Source: Pedobacter sp. ASV17 (GTDB taxonomy: Bacteria; Bacteroidota; Bacteroidia; Sphingobacteriales; Sphingobacteriaceae). From it: 43,375 bases of DNA. The position numbers and the translations under genes are program-made. The notes beneath the pieces are model-generated. The model had not been told where the DNA came from, searched no databases, and saw only the letters and a program-made list of their open reading frames with translations. The DNA is taken from positions 1 to 43,375 of the forward strand of contig NZ_JAELTX010000032.1 in assembly GCF_016429065.1 (NCBI RefSeq), written 5' to 3'. Of this stretch, positions 34,962 through 42,975 are shown in pieces (the first letter of the stretch is position 1; each line of letters begins with the position of its first letter).

Positions 34962-36467
34962 ATGCCACATCTTTTCATTATCCTTTTGAAGATAAACTTG
35001 GTGCTGCTTTTATTTGCGGCAACCTATTATCTTGTGCTACGGAGGCTAACTTTTTACATGTTGAACCGTTGTTTCTTGGTGTTGGGAATTGTTTTTTCAA
35101 CCGCTTATCCGTTTATAGACCTAACAGAGTTTTTTCACAGACAGGAAATTAACAACAACGTAGTTACCTATTTGCCACAGCTTAACCAAACGGCTTCTGA
35201 ATTGGTGCCAACTGGTTTTTTTATCAATAACTGGCCCATACTAAGCGCACTTTTCTATTTGGGGGTGCTGTTCATGACCATTAGGTTAGGGGTGCAATTT
35301 TTGTCTCTTTACAAAATCCATCGTAAATCTCAACCAGGTACAGTAGCCAATTATAACGTACGCTTGTTGAACGAAAGTGTAAGCCCTTTTTCATTTTGGC
35401 AAACGGTATATGTAAATCCAACTTTGCATAGCGATCATGAATTGGATACGATTTTGGCGCATGAAATGGTGCATGTAAAACAATGGCACTCGCTAGATAT
35501 TATTTTGGCCGAATTGAGCGTGGTATTTTACTGGTTCAATCCAGGGGTATGGCTAATGAAAAAAGCTGTAAAGGAAAACCTAGAATTTATTACCGACCAG
35601 AATATCCTTAAAAAAGGAATGGATCGAAAAGTGTATCAATATAGTTTGTTGGGCGTAGGGCAATTGAGTCCTTCGGCAGCTATTGTAAACAATTTTAACC
35701 TTTCCGATTTAAAAAAACGTATTCAGATGATGAATGCAAAGCGTTCTTCGAAAATCACATTGAGTAGGTATATGTTTGCACTTCCTGTACTTTTGCTTAC
35801 TACTTTGGCATTTACCGTTTCTAAAAAGGAACTAAAACAGCATTTGCCGATACTTTCGAAAATAGTAACTGTGACCGAAGAGGAAGCCCCAGAACCAGTG
35901 AAAGTAATGGCGCATGCAAAAGCACGTCAACAGCAAGTGCTAATAAAAAAAGATACTCTTAAAAAGACGACCGTAGATACGGTTGCTAAAATGGATGTTT
36001 TTGTAAGTAATATTTTAATTAAAAGAGATAGTACTAAGCATAGTCCAAAAGAAATTGAGGAAATGATGATCGCTGCAATCAAGAATACCTTCAATTCGCC
36101 CGAAGCTGCTAAACTAGTAAAGGGCAAGGGGAAAATTACCCAACGAATTATATTTGTGAAATCTGACAGCGTTGATGCCTCTAAAATGGCCAATGCCAAA
36201 AATATATCTATTAAGTTTAAAGCAACTGGCAGCTTAGCCGATGCACCTAATGATGATGATAAGATAGTGATGGTAAGGGCATTCAGAACTAGCGATAGCA
36301 CAAAGATTTCTGGAAAAGTAGATTATATGATCAATGGTAAATTATCACATTCTACAGACTTCAATAAGCTTAACCCAAATGAGATTCAACATGTGCAGAT
36401 TGTTAAGGCAGATGGAGATGTTAATCCTCAAATACGCGTAGAGACTAAAAAGAGAACCGAACTTTAA
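34962..36467 (+). CDS. M56 (BlaR1-like) membrane metallopeptidase
   Basis: A 501-residue protein. Hydrophobic helices lie at about residues 3-25, 30-52, 88-112 and 265-282. The zinc motif His167-Glu-Met-Val-His171 (LAHEMVHVKQWHS) is followed by FYWFNPGVWLMKK and a Glu/Asp pair in ENLEFITD, the M56 pattern. After the last helix comes a ~215-residue extracytoplasmic part ending DYMINGKLSHS then LNPNEIQHVQIVKADGD, which resembles a short TonB-receptor plug segment. There is no penicillin-binding domain as in classical BlaR1. It probably senses an envelope signal and inactivates its partner BlaI-like protein, by family analogy. Confidence 0.9.
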   Translation: MPHLFIILLKINLVLLLFAATYYLVLRRLTFYMLNRCFLVLGIVFSTAYPFIDLTEFFHRQEINNNVVTYLPQLNQTASELVPTGFFINNWPILSALFYLGVLFMTIRLGVQFLSLYKIHRKSQPGTVANYNVRLLNESVSPFSFWQTVYVNPTLHSDHELDTILAHEMVHVKQWHSLDIILAELSVVFYWFNPGVWLMKKAVKENLEFITDQNILKKGMDRKVYQYSLLGVGQLSPSAAIVNNFNLSDLKKRIQMMNAKRSSKITLSRYMFALPVLLLTTLAFTVSKKELKQHLPILSKIVTVTEEEAPEPVKVMAHAKARQQQVLIKKDTLKKTTVDTVAKMDVFVSNILIKRDSTKHSPKEIEEMMIAAIKNTFNSPEAAKLVKGKGKITQRIIFVKSDSVDASKMANAKNISIKFKATGSLADAPNDDDKIVMVRAFRTSDSTKISGKVDYMINGKLSHSTDFNKLNPNEIQHVQIVKADGDVNPQIRVETKKRTEL

Positions 36468-36482
36468 TCGGTTCTCTTTTTT
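36447..36482. terminator. terminator overlapping the stop of the M56 gene
   Basis: AGAGAACCGA (36451-36460) pairs perfectly with TCGGTTCTCT (36468-36477), flanked by A4 and T runs. The left arm lies inside the M56 coding sequence and the stop codon is in the loop. It separates this gene from the convergent nudK and can work in both directions. Confidence 0.8.
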
Positions 36483-37056
36483 ATAAAATACCTTTCAGCC
36501 TCAAATGCTGGATTAACATCATGGTTTTGGCATCTTTGATTTCGCCACTATCAATCATTTCTAAGGCTGTTTCGAACGGGAATTCCAACACCTCAATATG
36601 CTCTTCCTCGTGAACTAAACCGCTGCCATGGTGTATTTTCATGGTTTTGTCGTAGGCAGCAATAAAGAAATGGATAATTTCTGTTACCGAACCTGGCGAC
36701 ATATAAGCTTCGAATACTTTAGTGACCTCTCTAATTTGATAGCCCGTTTCTTCTTCAGTTTCTCGTTTAATGCAATCCTCAGGGTTATCCTGATCTAGTA
36801 GGCCAGCACAAGCTTCTATTAGCATCCCTGATGGATTACCGTTTAAAAACGTAGGTAAACGAAACTGTCTGGTCAAAATTACGGTTTGCTGTGATGCATT
36901 GTACAATAGAATTGCCGCACCGTTACCTCGGTCGTAAGCTTCTCGGTTTTGTATTTGTTTAGAGCCATCGCTCTGCGTAATTTCATAGGTAACCTTGTTT
37001 AAAATATACCAGTTGTCACTTAGTACTTCGGTAGATAGGATGTTGATGTTGCTCAT
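36481..37056 (-). CDS. nudK: Nudix hydrolase, GDP-mannose pyrophosphatase type
   Basis: A 191-residue cytoplasmic enzyme. The region DRGNGAAILLYNASQQTVIL, TRQFRLPTFLNGNPSGMLIE and the Nudix box from Gly85 (CAGLLDQDNPEDCIKRETEE, then Arg98-Glu99, Glu102-Glu103, Gly105) match NudK, including its two-residue longer first spacing. SPGSVTEIIHFFIAAY follows as in that family. NudK hydrolyses GDP-mannose to GMP and mannose 1-phosphate. Length is as expected. It stands alone between two terminators, converging on the M56 gene. Confidence 0.88.
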   Translation of the reverse strand: MSNINILSTEVLSDNWYILNKVTYEITQSDGSKQIQNREAYDRGNGAAILLYNASQQTVILTRQFRLPTFLNGNPSGMLIEACAGLLDQDNPEDCIKRETEEETGYQIREVTKVFEAYMSPGSVTEIIHFFIAAYDKTMKIHHGSGLVHEEEHIEVLEFPFETALEMIDSGEIKDAKTMMLIQHLRLKGIL

Positions 37057-37117
37057 TTTTCGTTTTTAAATAGATGTATTTCGCTTGTTATTTTAACGGA
37101 GTAGCTCCAGTAAAGGA

Positions 37118-37153
37118 AAAGCGGAAGTGGTCAATCCAACCTACTTCCGCTTT
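37118..37153 (-). terminator. terminator after the outer-membrane barrel gene
   Basis: AAAGCGGAAGT (37118-37128) pairs with ACTTCCGCTTT (37143-37153), an 11-base perfect stem with a 14-base loop. On the minus strand it is followed by a T-rich run, 96 bases after the barrel gene stop. Confidence 0.7.
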
Positions 37154-37248
37154 ATTTAAATTAACGCTCTCGAATATATAACTAACCTATCGAGATTTTA
37201 TTGCATCGCTATTCAAATCATCTCCATTAAATGAATAACTAATTACAA

Positions 37249-39897
37249 TCAATAATTAAAGGTGGCTCTAACCATGGCTACTCGTCCAGGAATTTCATAA
37301 GTACCCACAGTTAAAGAGTTGGCCGAAACGTTGATGGCTTCGAACCTTTTCACGTTGGCCAAATTGGTAATACCAAACTCAAGGTCGGTTTTCAGTTTCA
37401 AGAGCTTATACCTCACATTAAAATCGGCAAACAAATATTTCAAATCTGGCTGACTTGATTGTTGGGTAAAAATGTGCTCTGCTGAGAAATTCAGGAATAC
37501 TGATTTGAGCATGGTTACGGTTAAGCCTGCTTGTTGCCTTAGTTGTTGGTAATTGGTTGAAATTCCATTGTTCACCGTTTTGTTTTTGTTGTTTGAAAAA
37601 GTACCATTGTAGCTAAAGTTCATAAACTTGGTAAGCTTTGCCTCGATACCAGCTTTATAAGTGTAAGTATCGCTTTCAAAAGGTAGCAACTCATTATTCT
37701 GTAGCTGCTGATACTGATTATGGCTATAGTTAAAACCTGCATTTACAGTACTTCTAAGTGCAAATAGGTATTTGCTCAGGCCACTGTTTAAGGACAAGGT
37801 TTTCATTTGGTTTTCCAAAGGAAGTACAATGCGTTGTTGGGTATTGTTGGTTAAAGTATAAGCTGAAATGGTATTTAAATTGGTAGTGCTGTAAGAGATG
37901 CCGATGTTCCCGAACACCATTTCTATGGCTTTACGGAAATTGAACGCACCAGCAATGGCATGTGTGGCACTTTCGGAGACAGGTGCATTGTTGGCAAATA
38001 GCGAACGGTAATTGCGTAAAACAGCACCATAATAAACATCATCAATAGTACCTAATGAATTTCTGTAGCCATAGTTCGCACTTATATAATTTTCGGGACT
38101 GGTTTGATATTTGAAATATACTGAAGGGTTTACGAAAAATCGTTCGAGTTTTTTGTTTACCGCATGATTAGGGTCGTCATAGCTGATAGTGTTATAGCTT
38201 AGTGGAATGCGAACCGTAGCGGTGATTTTATCGGTGGTGTATTCGTAGCTGTTCTCAAGGTAGGTTCTTGAGCGAAACCAATCCAAATCATTTAAGGAAC
38301 CTGCCATGGCTAATTCACTACGACCGTCATTTTGAATTTTGGTGAGGTTGGTTTCTAAATTTTGCTGTTGAAGCAGAAAACCAGCCCTATAAGTTTGTAC
38401 AAAATTGCCTTTTGGAAATGCCATGGATATGGCATTATTGGTGTACCATGTAGGCAGTTTCAAATATTGGTTTAAGCTATTGTAGGGCATGCCATTGTTG
38501 AGGATGTCTTCATTAAGCCCTGGCTTGATGCTAAGCGTTTCGGGTTGCGAAGAACGACTAAGCGTTGAGGAAAGGTGAAACATATCGCCCGATTTCAATT
38601 TTTTGCGATATACCAAATCATTGGATAAGGTAAACATATCTTGACGAAGTGATTGGAATGCACCTACACCGTTAATAAATACATTAGAATTTGTACGATT
38701 AGGATTATATTCAACCAAAAGAGCATTATTAAAAAAGTAGCCATCTGTATTTCCGTTTAAAGTAAATTGGCCTCTTAGTTTTTGAGGATTTAAGAAATTG
38801 TCTTGGTTTTCCTGATAACTAATGGTTTGGCCAGCTAATCTGGTTTCCGAAGATTTGTTGTACACTTGCTTGCGCTCATCATACAAGTAGGAAACATTGG
38901 CCCTTAGCTGTAAATCATTGTTAAACTTGAAAAGGTTGTTAAGGTTGGCCTGTCCAGCTTTGTTAAACAAGGTTCGGCTTTGCGGTAGGGTAGGTACGCC
39001 CGCTGCACCAGCAGTAAGTAAGTTGGAAGGTTTGCTGTTGTCGGTAGTCGGAGGATTAAATGAAGTAAGGTCAATCCCTGGATCAATGCCAATGTTGTTG
39101 CCTTTTAAGTTGTTCAAAAACTTCACTTTCTTATTAAACATCATGGCGTTAAAATTGCCATCAAATCTTTCTGGAGTGCCTGCACCTATTTTAATGTCTC
39201 CCATGACCTTTAACTTGGCCTCATCTTTAATCACTAGGTTAAGCGCTACATCTTCACTAGTGTTGTTTTTACGTAGCATTTTTACGGGCTGGTCGTTCTC
39301 AATTACCTGTACTTTGTCAACGGCTCCGTGAGGAATGCTTTTGGTGCCTATGCCATATTTATCTTCCAATAAATTATCACCATCGATGTATAGATTGGAG
39401 ATATTCTTGCCATTGTAGCTGATTTTACCGTTTTCGGCGACTTCAATACCAGGCATTTTTTTCAGTACATCACCAATGCTGCGGTCTTGTTTGTCTGAGA
39501 AATCAGAAGTTTTATAATTTAAGGTATCACCATTTGAGCTTAACCTCGGACGATTTTTTACTTCAACTGTTTTCAGCGCAATTTCGCTTTCGGCCAAAAC
39601 CACTTGATACGGCTTGCTAAGGTCGGTAACTGCAATGGACTTCTTTTCGAATCCCAAAATGCTGAGTTCTAAGGTAAGCTCTGTTCCTGCGAGATCAGTA
39701 TTGATTACAAAGTCGCCTTTTTCATTAGATCTGGAAAAAGCAATGGTATTTCCTTCCTTATCTTTTAAGCTAACCATCACCGAAGGAATTGGCTTGGCTT
39801 TTTCGTCTTTAACGTTCCCTTTTATTTGTTTTTGGGCAAAAGCGATTGAAGTGCCCATGCCTATTAAAGCAATGAGCAGAAACAGTACCTTTTTCAT
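37249..39897 (-). CDS. TonB-receptor-like outer-membrane barrel protein of the GLPGLI cluster
   Basis: The start is placed at ATG 39897 (MKKVLFLLIALIGMGTSIAF), a proper signal peptide; 15 more codons are open upstream. The 882-residue protein has a carboxypeptidase-regulatory-like domain (IKGNVKDEKAKPIPSVMVSL, about 20-100). A plug-like segment follows (SIGDVLKKMPGIEVAENGKI, then YIDGDNLLEDKYGIGTKSIP and VDKVQVIENDQPVKML). Then comes a long outer-membrane beta-barrel rich in Asn, Tyr and Phe, ending VAMVRATFNY. It lacks the SusC motif and a SusD partner. Genes of this kind commonly sit beside GLPGLI-family genes; the ligand is unknown. It follows the GLPGLI gene at 40911 by 66 bases. Confidence 0.88.
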   Translation of the reverse strand: MKKVLFLLIALIGMGTSIAFAQKQIKGNVKDEKAKPIPSVMVSLKDKEGNTIAFSRSNEKGDFVINTDLAGTELTLELSILGFEKKSIAVTDLSKPYQVVLAESEIALKTVEVKNRPRLSSNGDTLNYKTSDFSDKQDRSIGDVLKKMPGIEVAENGKISYNGKNISNLYIDGDNLLEDKYGIGTKSIPHGAVDKVQVIENDQPVKMLRKNNTSEDVALNLVIKDEAKLKVMGDIKIGAGTPERFDGNFNAMMFNKKVKFLNNLKGNNIGIDPGIDLTSFNPPTTDNSKPSNLLTAGAAGVPTLPQSRTLFNKAGQANLNNLFKFNNDLQLRANVSYLYDERKQVYNKSSETRLAGQTISYQENQDNFLNPQKLRGQFTLNGNTDGYFFNNALLVEYNPNRTNSNVFINGVGAFQSLRQDMFTLSNDLVYRKKLKSGDMFHLSSTLSRSSQPETLSIKPGLNEDILNNGMPYNSLNQYLKLPTWYTNNAISMAFPKGNFVQTYRAGFLLQQQNLETNLTKIQNDGRSELAMAGSLNDLDWFRSRTYLENSYEYTTDKITATVRIPLSYNTISYDDPNHAVNKKLERFFVNPSVYFKYQTSPENYISANYGYRNSLGTIDDVYYGAVLRNYRSLFANNAPVSESATHAIAGAFNFRKAIEMVFGNIGISYSTTNLNTISAYTLTNNTQQRIVLPLENQMKTLSLNSGLSKYLFALRSTVNAGFNYSHNQYQQLQNNELLPFESDTYTYKAGIEAKLTKFMNFSYNGTFSNNKNKTVNNGISTNYQQLRQQAGLTVTMLKSVFLNFSAEHIFTQQSSQPDLKYLFADFNVRYKLLKLKTDLEFGITNLANVKRFEAINVSANSLTVGTYEIPGRVAMVRATFNY

Positions 39898-39915
39898 CTT
39901 TTGTGTGTTTAGGAA

Positions 39916-39939
39916 GTGGCCATCAAGAATAATGGCCAC
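39916..39939 (-). repeat. hairpin between GLPGLI and barrel genes
   Basis: GTGGCCAT (39916-39923) and ATGGCCAC (39932-39939) form a perfect 8-base stem with an 8-base loop, 18 bases before the barrel gene start. There is no T run, so it may protect or punctuate the message rather than end it. Confidence 0.5.
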
Positions 39940-39963
39940 CATAAATAGTTTGTTGGTTTGGTT

Positions 39964-40911
39964 TTATTTCTTTTCAGGAAGCTCAATCGGGTTATTGACT
40001 ACCGATTTTTTAATGCTACTAGGAGCCGATATTCTTGTGGTAGTATTAGTCGCACCAAAGCTGGCACCTCTACTGGCCAATTGGGCATTAAGAAATCCTT
40101 GAGGGTCCTTGTCTCTAGCTTCTTTCAGTTTGTCTAGCTCTTTTTGGGTCGTTTTTACTGCATCTGTAGGCAATTTGATCTCATTTCCTAAGTAGAAAGA
40201 ACTACCGTCCATACCTGCAAATTTGATAATGCCTGTGCCGCCATTGGCCATGGCAACAGGTTGTTCTTTGTCTTTTACTTCTGGGGTTTCGGTAACTTTA
40301 TCAATGCCTGCAAACTGAAATTTAACTTCATTCTTGTCGTCGTGCGCCTCTACAATTAAACCTGGTAAACCATTCAATTTCCAAGGCCCACTTTGGAAAG
40401 GCAGTTCAGGCGCAAACCAAGCAATCCAATTACGGCCTTTGAAATAGGTGGTTGCTTTTTGGCATTTCACGCCCGAAAAGCTGGCTGTGTCTTTCGTTAT
40501 TTTCCAATTGATTTTAGGAGCAGTCTCTTCAATTAAATAGCTGGTGATAATTCGCTCTTTGGTGAAAAATTTGTTTTCGTTAACAAAGTAGAAATAGTCA
40601 ATAGGGGTAACAGGCTTATAGGAACTTGCGTTGATGTTAATGTTACCCGTAGTTCCTGCTTGGTTTTTAATTTGTTCCTCAAGTTTCTTCTTCATTTCCT
40701 CATCTCTGTTGATCTTATCGTAGCTGGTATAAACAGAGGCGTTTTTGCCAATTACCAATAACATGTTTTCAGTGTAGAAGTTATCCCTCTGTGTGGTATC
40801 TCGCATATGCGAAAAACTATATCTTACTCTGGCTAATGCTTTATCGGCGCTTTGAGCGAAAGCGGTTGATCCAATAAGCGAGATAATTAAGGTTGCTTTT
40901 AAAATTTTCAT
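39964..40911 (-). CDS. GLPGLI-family secreted protein (copy 2)
   Basis: A 315-residue protein with a signal peptide (STAFAQ). The namesake motif is present: FQSGPWKLNGLPGLIVEAHD, preceded by GVKCQKATTYFKGRNWIAWF. The family is restricted largely to Bacteroidota and has no known biochemical function. It aligns throughout with copy 1 upstream (ARVRYSFSHMRDT against AKYSYIHVRDT) but has a longer C-terminal tail ending NPIELPEKK. Its own operator-like site lies 17 bases before the start codon, so it may be expressed separately from copy 1. It is followed by the barrel gene. Confidence 0.93.
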   Translation of the reverse strand: MKILKATLIISLIGSTAFAQSADKALARVRYSFSHMRDTTQRDNFYTENMLLVIGKNASVYTSYDKINRDEEMKKKLEEQIKNQAGTTGNININASSYKPVTPIDYFYFVNENKFFTKERIITSYLIEETAPKINWKITKDTASFSGVKCQKATTYFKGRNWIAWFAPELPFQSGPWKLNGLPGLIVEAHDDKNEVKFQFAGIDKVTETPEVKDKEQPVAMANGGTGIIKFAGMDGSSFYLGNEIKLPTDAVKTTQKELDKLKEARDKDPQGFLNAQLASRGASFGATNTTTRISAPSSIKKSVVNNPIELPEKK

Positions 40912-40928
40912 GCGTTTAATAATTAAAT

Positions 40929-40954
40929 TTTCGTAAATCTACGAAATTATCGTA
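40929..40954 (-). promoter_or_regulatory. three-half-site BlaI-type operator before GLPGLI copy 2
   Basis: On the + strand: TTTCGTA (40929-40935), AATC, TACGAAA (40940-40946), three bases, TCGTA (40950-40954). The 18-base dyad has perfect 7-base arms. In the gene direction its centre reads TAGATTTA, close to the -7 consensus, so binding should block transcription. Confidence 0.7.
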
Positions 40955-40996
40955 GATATGAAATCGATTTAACACTTTTTAACGACATAAGGCCAT

Positions 40997-41893
40997 TTAA
41001 GGTAGTTCTATGGGGTTGTTGTAGATGTTAACTGCTGGTGTAGGTCTACTTCCAGGAGCTTGTTTAATCATTTGTGCCAGACCAGACATGCCACTTCCAG
41101 CGAGTTGAGCTTTTGCAAAACCTGCTGGATCTTCGGCCTGTGCCTTTTTCAATTTCATAAATTCTTCTTTACTGGTCTTGATAGCCTTATTGGGAATTTT
41201 GATTTCATTCTCCATCAAGTCTAGGTTGGCCATTTCCCCTATATAAGGTTCCTTGCTAGCGTTTGGCTTTTTTTCGACCATTTCAAAGCCTCCAAAAAGG
41301 AATTGCACTTCTTTTTTGGAATCGTAGGCTTCTAAAATAAGACCTGGTAAGCCGTGTAATTTCCACGGGCCGCTTTGGAAAGGCATATCGGGAGCAAACC
41401 ATGCAATCCAGTTTCTTCCTCTAAAAAACGCGGTGGCCTTTTGGCATTTCACTCCCGACAAGTTGGTGGTATCGGTAGTAATTTTCCAATCAATTTGAGG
41501 AATGGCTTCGGGAACAAAATAAGTACTAACTAAGTATTCAGATCTGATCAATTGGTTTTCAGCATGGAAAAAGTAGTAATCTTCGGGAATGGTTCTGGTT
41601 TTCCTGTTAGATTTAATGTGCGCACCGTTTAAAGTGCCACCATTATTTTTGATCTGTTCATTCACATGTTGATAAAACTCCATCTGTTGTTTCATCTTCA
41701 CATAACTGGTATATCGTGATGAGTTTTTACCAATCAGCAAAATCATTTCTTCCTGATATGGGTTGCTGCGGTTATTGGTATCTCTAACGTGTATATAGCT
41801 GTATTTTGCTTTGGCTACTGCCCATTCCGAAGTTTGTGCAAAGAGCAATGTAGTGGTACAAAAGCTAAATGCGAGTAAAATTAGACTTTTCAT
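40997..41893 (-). CDS. GLPGLI-family secreted protein (copy 1)
   Basis: A 298-residue protein with a signal peptide (TLLFAQ). The family core reads GVKCQKATAFFRGRNWIAWF and PFQSGPWKLHGLPGLILEAY. The end is short, INIYNNPIELP-like, sharing the NPIELP closing motif with copy 2. The two copies are clear tandem paralogues. It is the first gene of the minus-strand cluster and has an operator-like dyad 11 bases before its start codon, matching the one before the blaI-like gene. Function is not known for any family member to my knowledge; an envelope or metal-related role is only a guess. Confidence 0.93.
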   Translation of the reverse strand: MKSLILLAFSFCTTTLLFAQTSEWAVAKAKYSYIHVRDTNNRSNPYQEEMILLIGKNSSRYTSYVKMKQQMEFYQHVNEQIKNNGGTLNGAHIKSNRKTRTIPEDYYFFHAENQLIRSEYLVSTYFVPEAIPQIDWKITTDTTNLSGVKCQKATAFFRGRNWIAWFAPDMPFQSGPWKLHGLPGLILEAYDSKKEVQFLFGGFEMVEKKPNASKEPYIGEMANLDLMENEIKIPNKAIKTSKEEFMKLKKAQAEDPAGFAKAQLAGSGMSGLAQMIKQAPGSRPTPAVNIYNNPIELP

Positions 41894-41904
41894 AATTACC
41901 TGTT

Positions 41905-41930
41905 TTTCGTAAATCTACGAAATATTCGTA
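41905..41930 (-). promoter_or_regulatory. three-half-site BlaI-type operator before GLPGLI copy 1
   Basis: On the + strand: TTTCGTA (41905-41911), AATC, TACGAAA (41916-41922), three bases, TCGTA (41926-41930). The dyad is identical to that before copy 2, including the spacer AATC, although the flanks differ. Confidence 0.72.
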
Positions 41931-42053
41931 ATAAAATAAATCATTTATTTCGTTTTAGAGAAATTAAGAGGGAAGAATAGGAGGAAGCTGGGTGAATAAA
42001 TAGAGACAATTAGAAATAAGCACAGTGCTTCAACTAAATATTTTTGCTAAGCT

Positions 42054-42085
42054 ATTGTGTTTGAAAAAGAATTGTTCTATATTTG
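42054..42085 (+). promoter_or_regulatory. strong Bacteroidota-type promoter of rplU-rpmA
   Basis: ATTG (42054-42057), 20 bases, then TATATTTG (42078-42085) followed by CACC. The TATATTTGCA form is typical of highly expressed Bacteroidota genes. The leader would be about 40 bases. Confidence 0.7.
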
Positions 42086-42130
42086 CACCTCGATTAAAAA
42101 AATAAATAGAAATAAAATAATTATTTAACA

Positions 42131-42442
42131 ATGTACGCAATAGTAAATATAGCAGGACAGCAATTTAAAGTTGTAAAAGACCAGCACATCTTTGTACACC
42201 GCTTACAAGGAGATGAAGGCGCTAGTATTGAATTTGACAATGTATTGTTGGTTGACAATGGTGGTAAAATTTCTGTAGGCGCACCTGCAGTTAAAGGAGC
42301 TAAGGTTTCAGCTAAAATCGTGTCTCATTTAAAAGGTGATAAAGTAATCGTTTTCAAAAAGAAACGTAGAAAAGGTTACAAAAAGAAAAATGGTCACCGC
42401 CAGTCATTCACCAAAATCCAGATTGAGAGCATCACTCTGTAG
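42131..42442 (+). CDS. rplU: 50S ribosomal protein L21
   Basis: A 103-residue protein that matches L21 throughout: the N terminus [20 protein letters not shown], the basic loop [20 protein letters not shown] and the end IQIESI. L21 binds 23S rRNA in the large subunit. Length is standard. It is followed after 57 bases by rpmA, the usual bacterial gene pair, and a strong promoter precedes it. Confidence 0.98.
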   Translation: MYAIVNIAGQQFKVVKDQHIFVHRLQGDEGASIEFDNVLLVDNGGKISVGAPAVKGAKVSAKIVSHLKGDKVIVFKKKRRKGYKKKNGHRQSFTKIQIESITL

Positions 42443-42499
42443 TTAATTTATTTGTAAATTCATTTTTAGCTACTTAGCTAATTATAAAAAAGATAAAAA

Positions 42500-42913
42500 A
42501 TGGCACATAAGAAGGGAGCCGGTAGTTCAAAGAACGGTCGCGAGTCGCATAGTAAACGTTTAGGTATCAAAATTTTCGGTGGTCAAGAAGCTATCGCTGG
42601 TAACATCATCGTTCGTCAGCGCGGTACAAAACACCACCCAGATAAAGGTGTTGGTATTGGTAAAGATCACACTTTATTTGCTTTGGTACCAGGTATTGTT
42701 GTTTTCAAAAAGAAATTTGATAACAAATCTTATGTATCAGTAGTTCCTAAAGTTGAGGATGCTGCTCCTGTTGCAAAAAAGGAAGCTGCTCCTAAAGCTG
42801 AAGCTAAAAAAACAGCTGCTCCTAAGAAAGCTGCTGCTCCTAAAGCGGAGAAAGCTCCAGCAAAAAAAGCTGCTAAAGTTGAAGAAGCTCCAGCTGCTGA
42901 ATCTGCTGAATAA
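42500..42913 (+). CDS. rpmA: 50S ribosomal protein L27 with extended C-terminal tail
   Basis: Residues 1-86 are a normal L27 ([20 protein letters not shown], then [30 protein letters not shown]). L27 reaches toward the peptidyl-transferase centre with its N terminus. Residues 87-137 are an added low-complexity tail of Ala, Lys, Pro and Glu (for example [20 protein letters not shown]). The usual family length is about 85 residues. The same frame continues without interruption to the stop, so the tail is translated. It is followed by a strong terminator. Confidence 0.97.
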   Translation: MAHKKGAGSSKNGRESHSKRLGIKIFGGQEAIAGNIIVRQRGTKHHPDKGVGIGKDHTLFALVPGIVVFKKKFDNKSYVSVVPKVEDAAPVAKKEAAPKAEAKKTAAPKKAAAPKAEKAPAKKAAKVEEAPAAESAE

Positions 42914-42935
42914 TATTTGTAATACAAAATACATG

Positions 42936-42966
42936 AAAAAGCCGAACATCACTGTTCGGCTTTTTT
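42936..42966. terminator. terminator after rpmA
   Basis: AGCCGAACA (42940-42948) and TGTTCGGCT (42953-42961) with loop TCAC, flanked by A and T runs on both sides. It serves rpmA and, on the other strand, the convergent membrane-protein gene. Confidence 0.9.
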
Positions 42967-42975
42967 GTTTTTAGG

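Noticed and set aside
34594..36467. Beta-lactam resistance module
   Set aside because: BlaI and M56 proteins are present, but there is no beta-lactamase or penicillin-binding domain nearby; the shared operator points to the GLPGLI genes instead.
38897..39331. 144-codon plus-strand frame
   Set aside because: It is antisense to the outer-membrane barrel gene and has no start context or family match.
39898..39942. Fifteen-codon extension of the barrel protein
   Set aside because: The extension starts at a non-ATG codon and spans the hairpin region; the internal ATG gives a clean signal peptide.
42730..42974. Several frames of 65-73 codons over the rpmA tail on both strands
   Set aside because: They result from the low-complexity Ala/Lys codon repeats of the L27 tail read in other frames.
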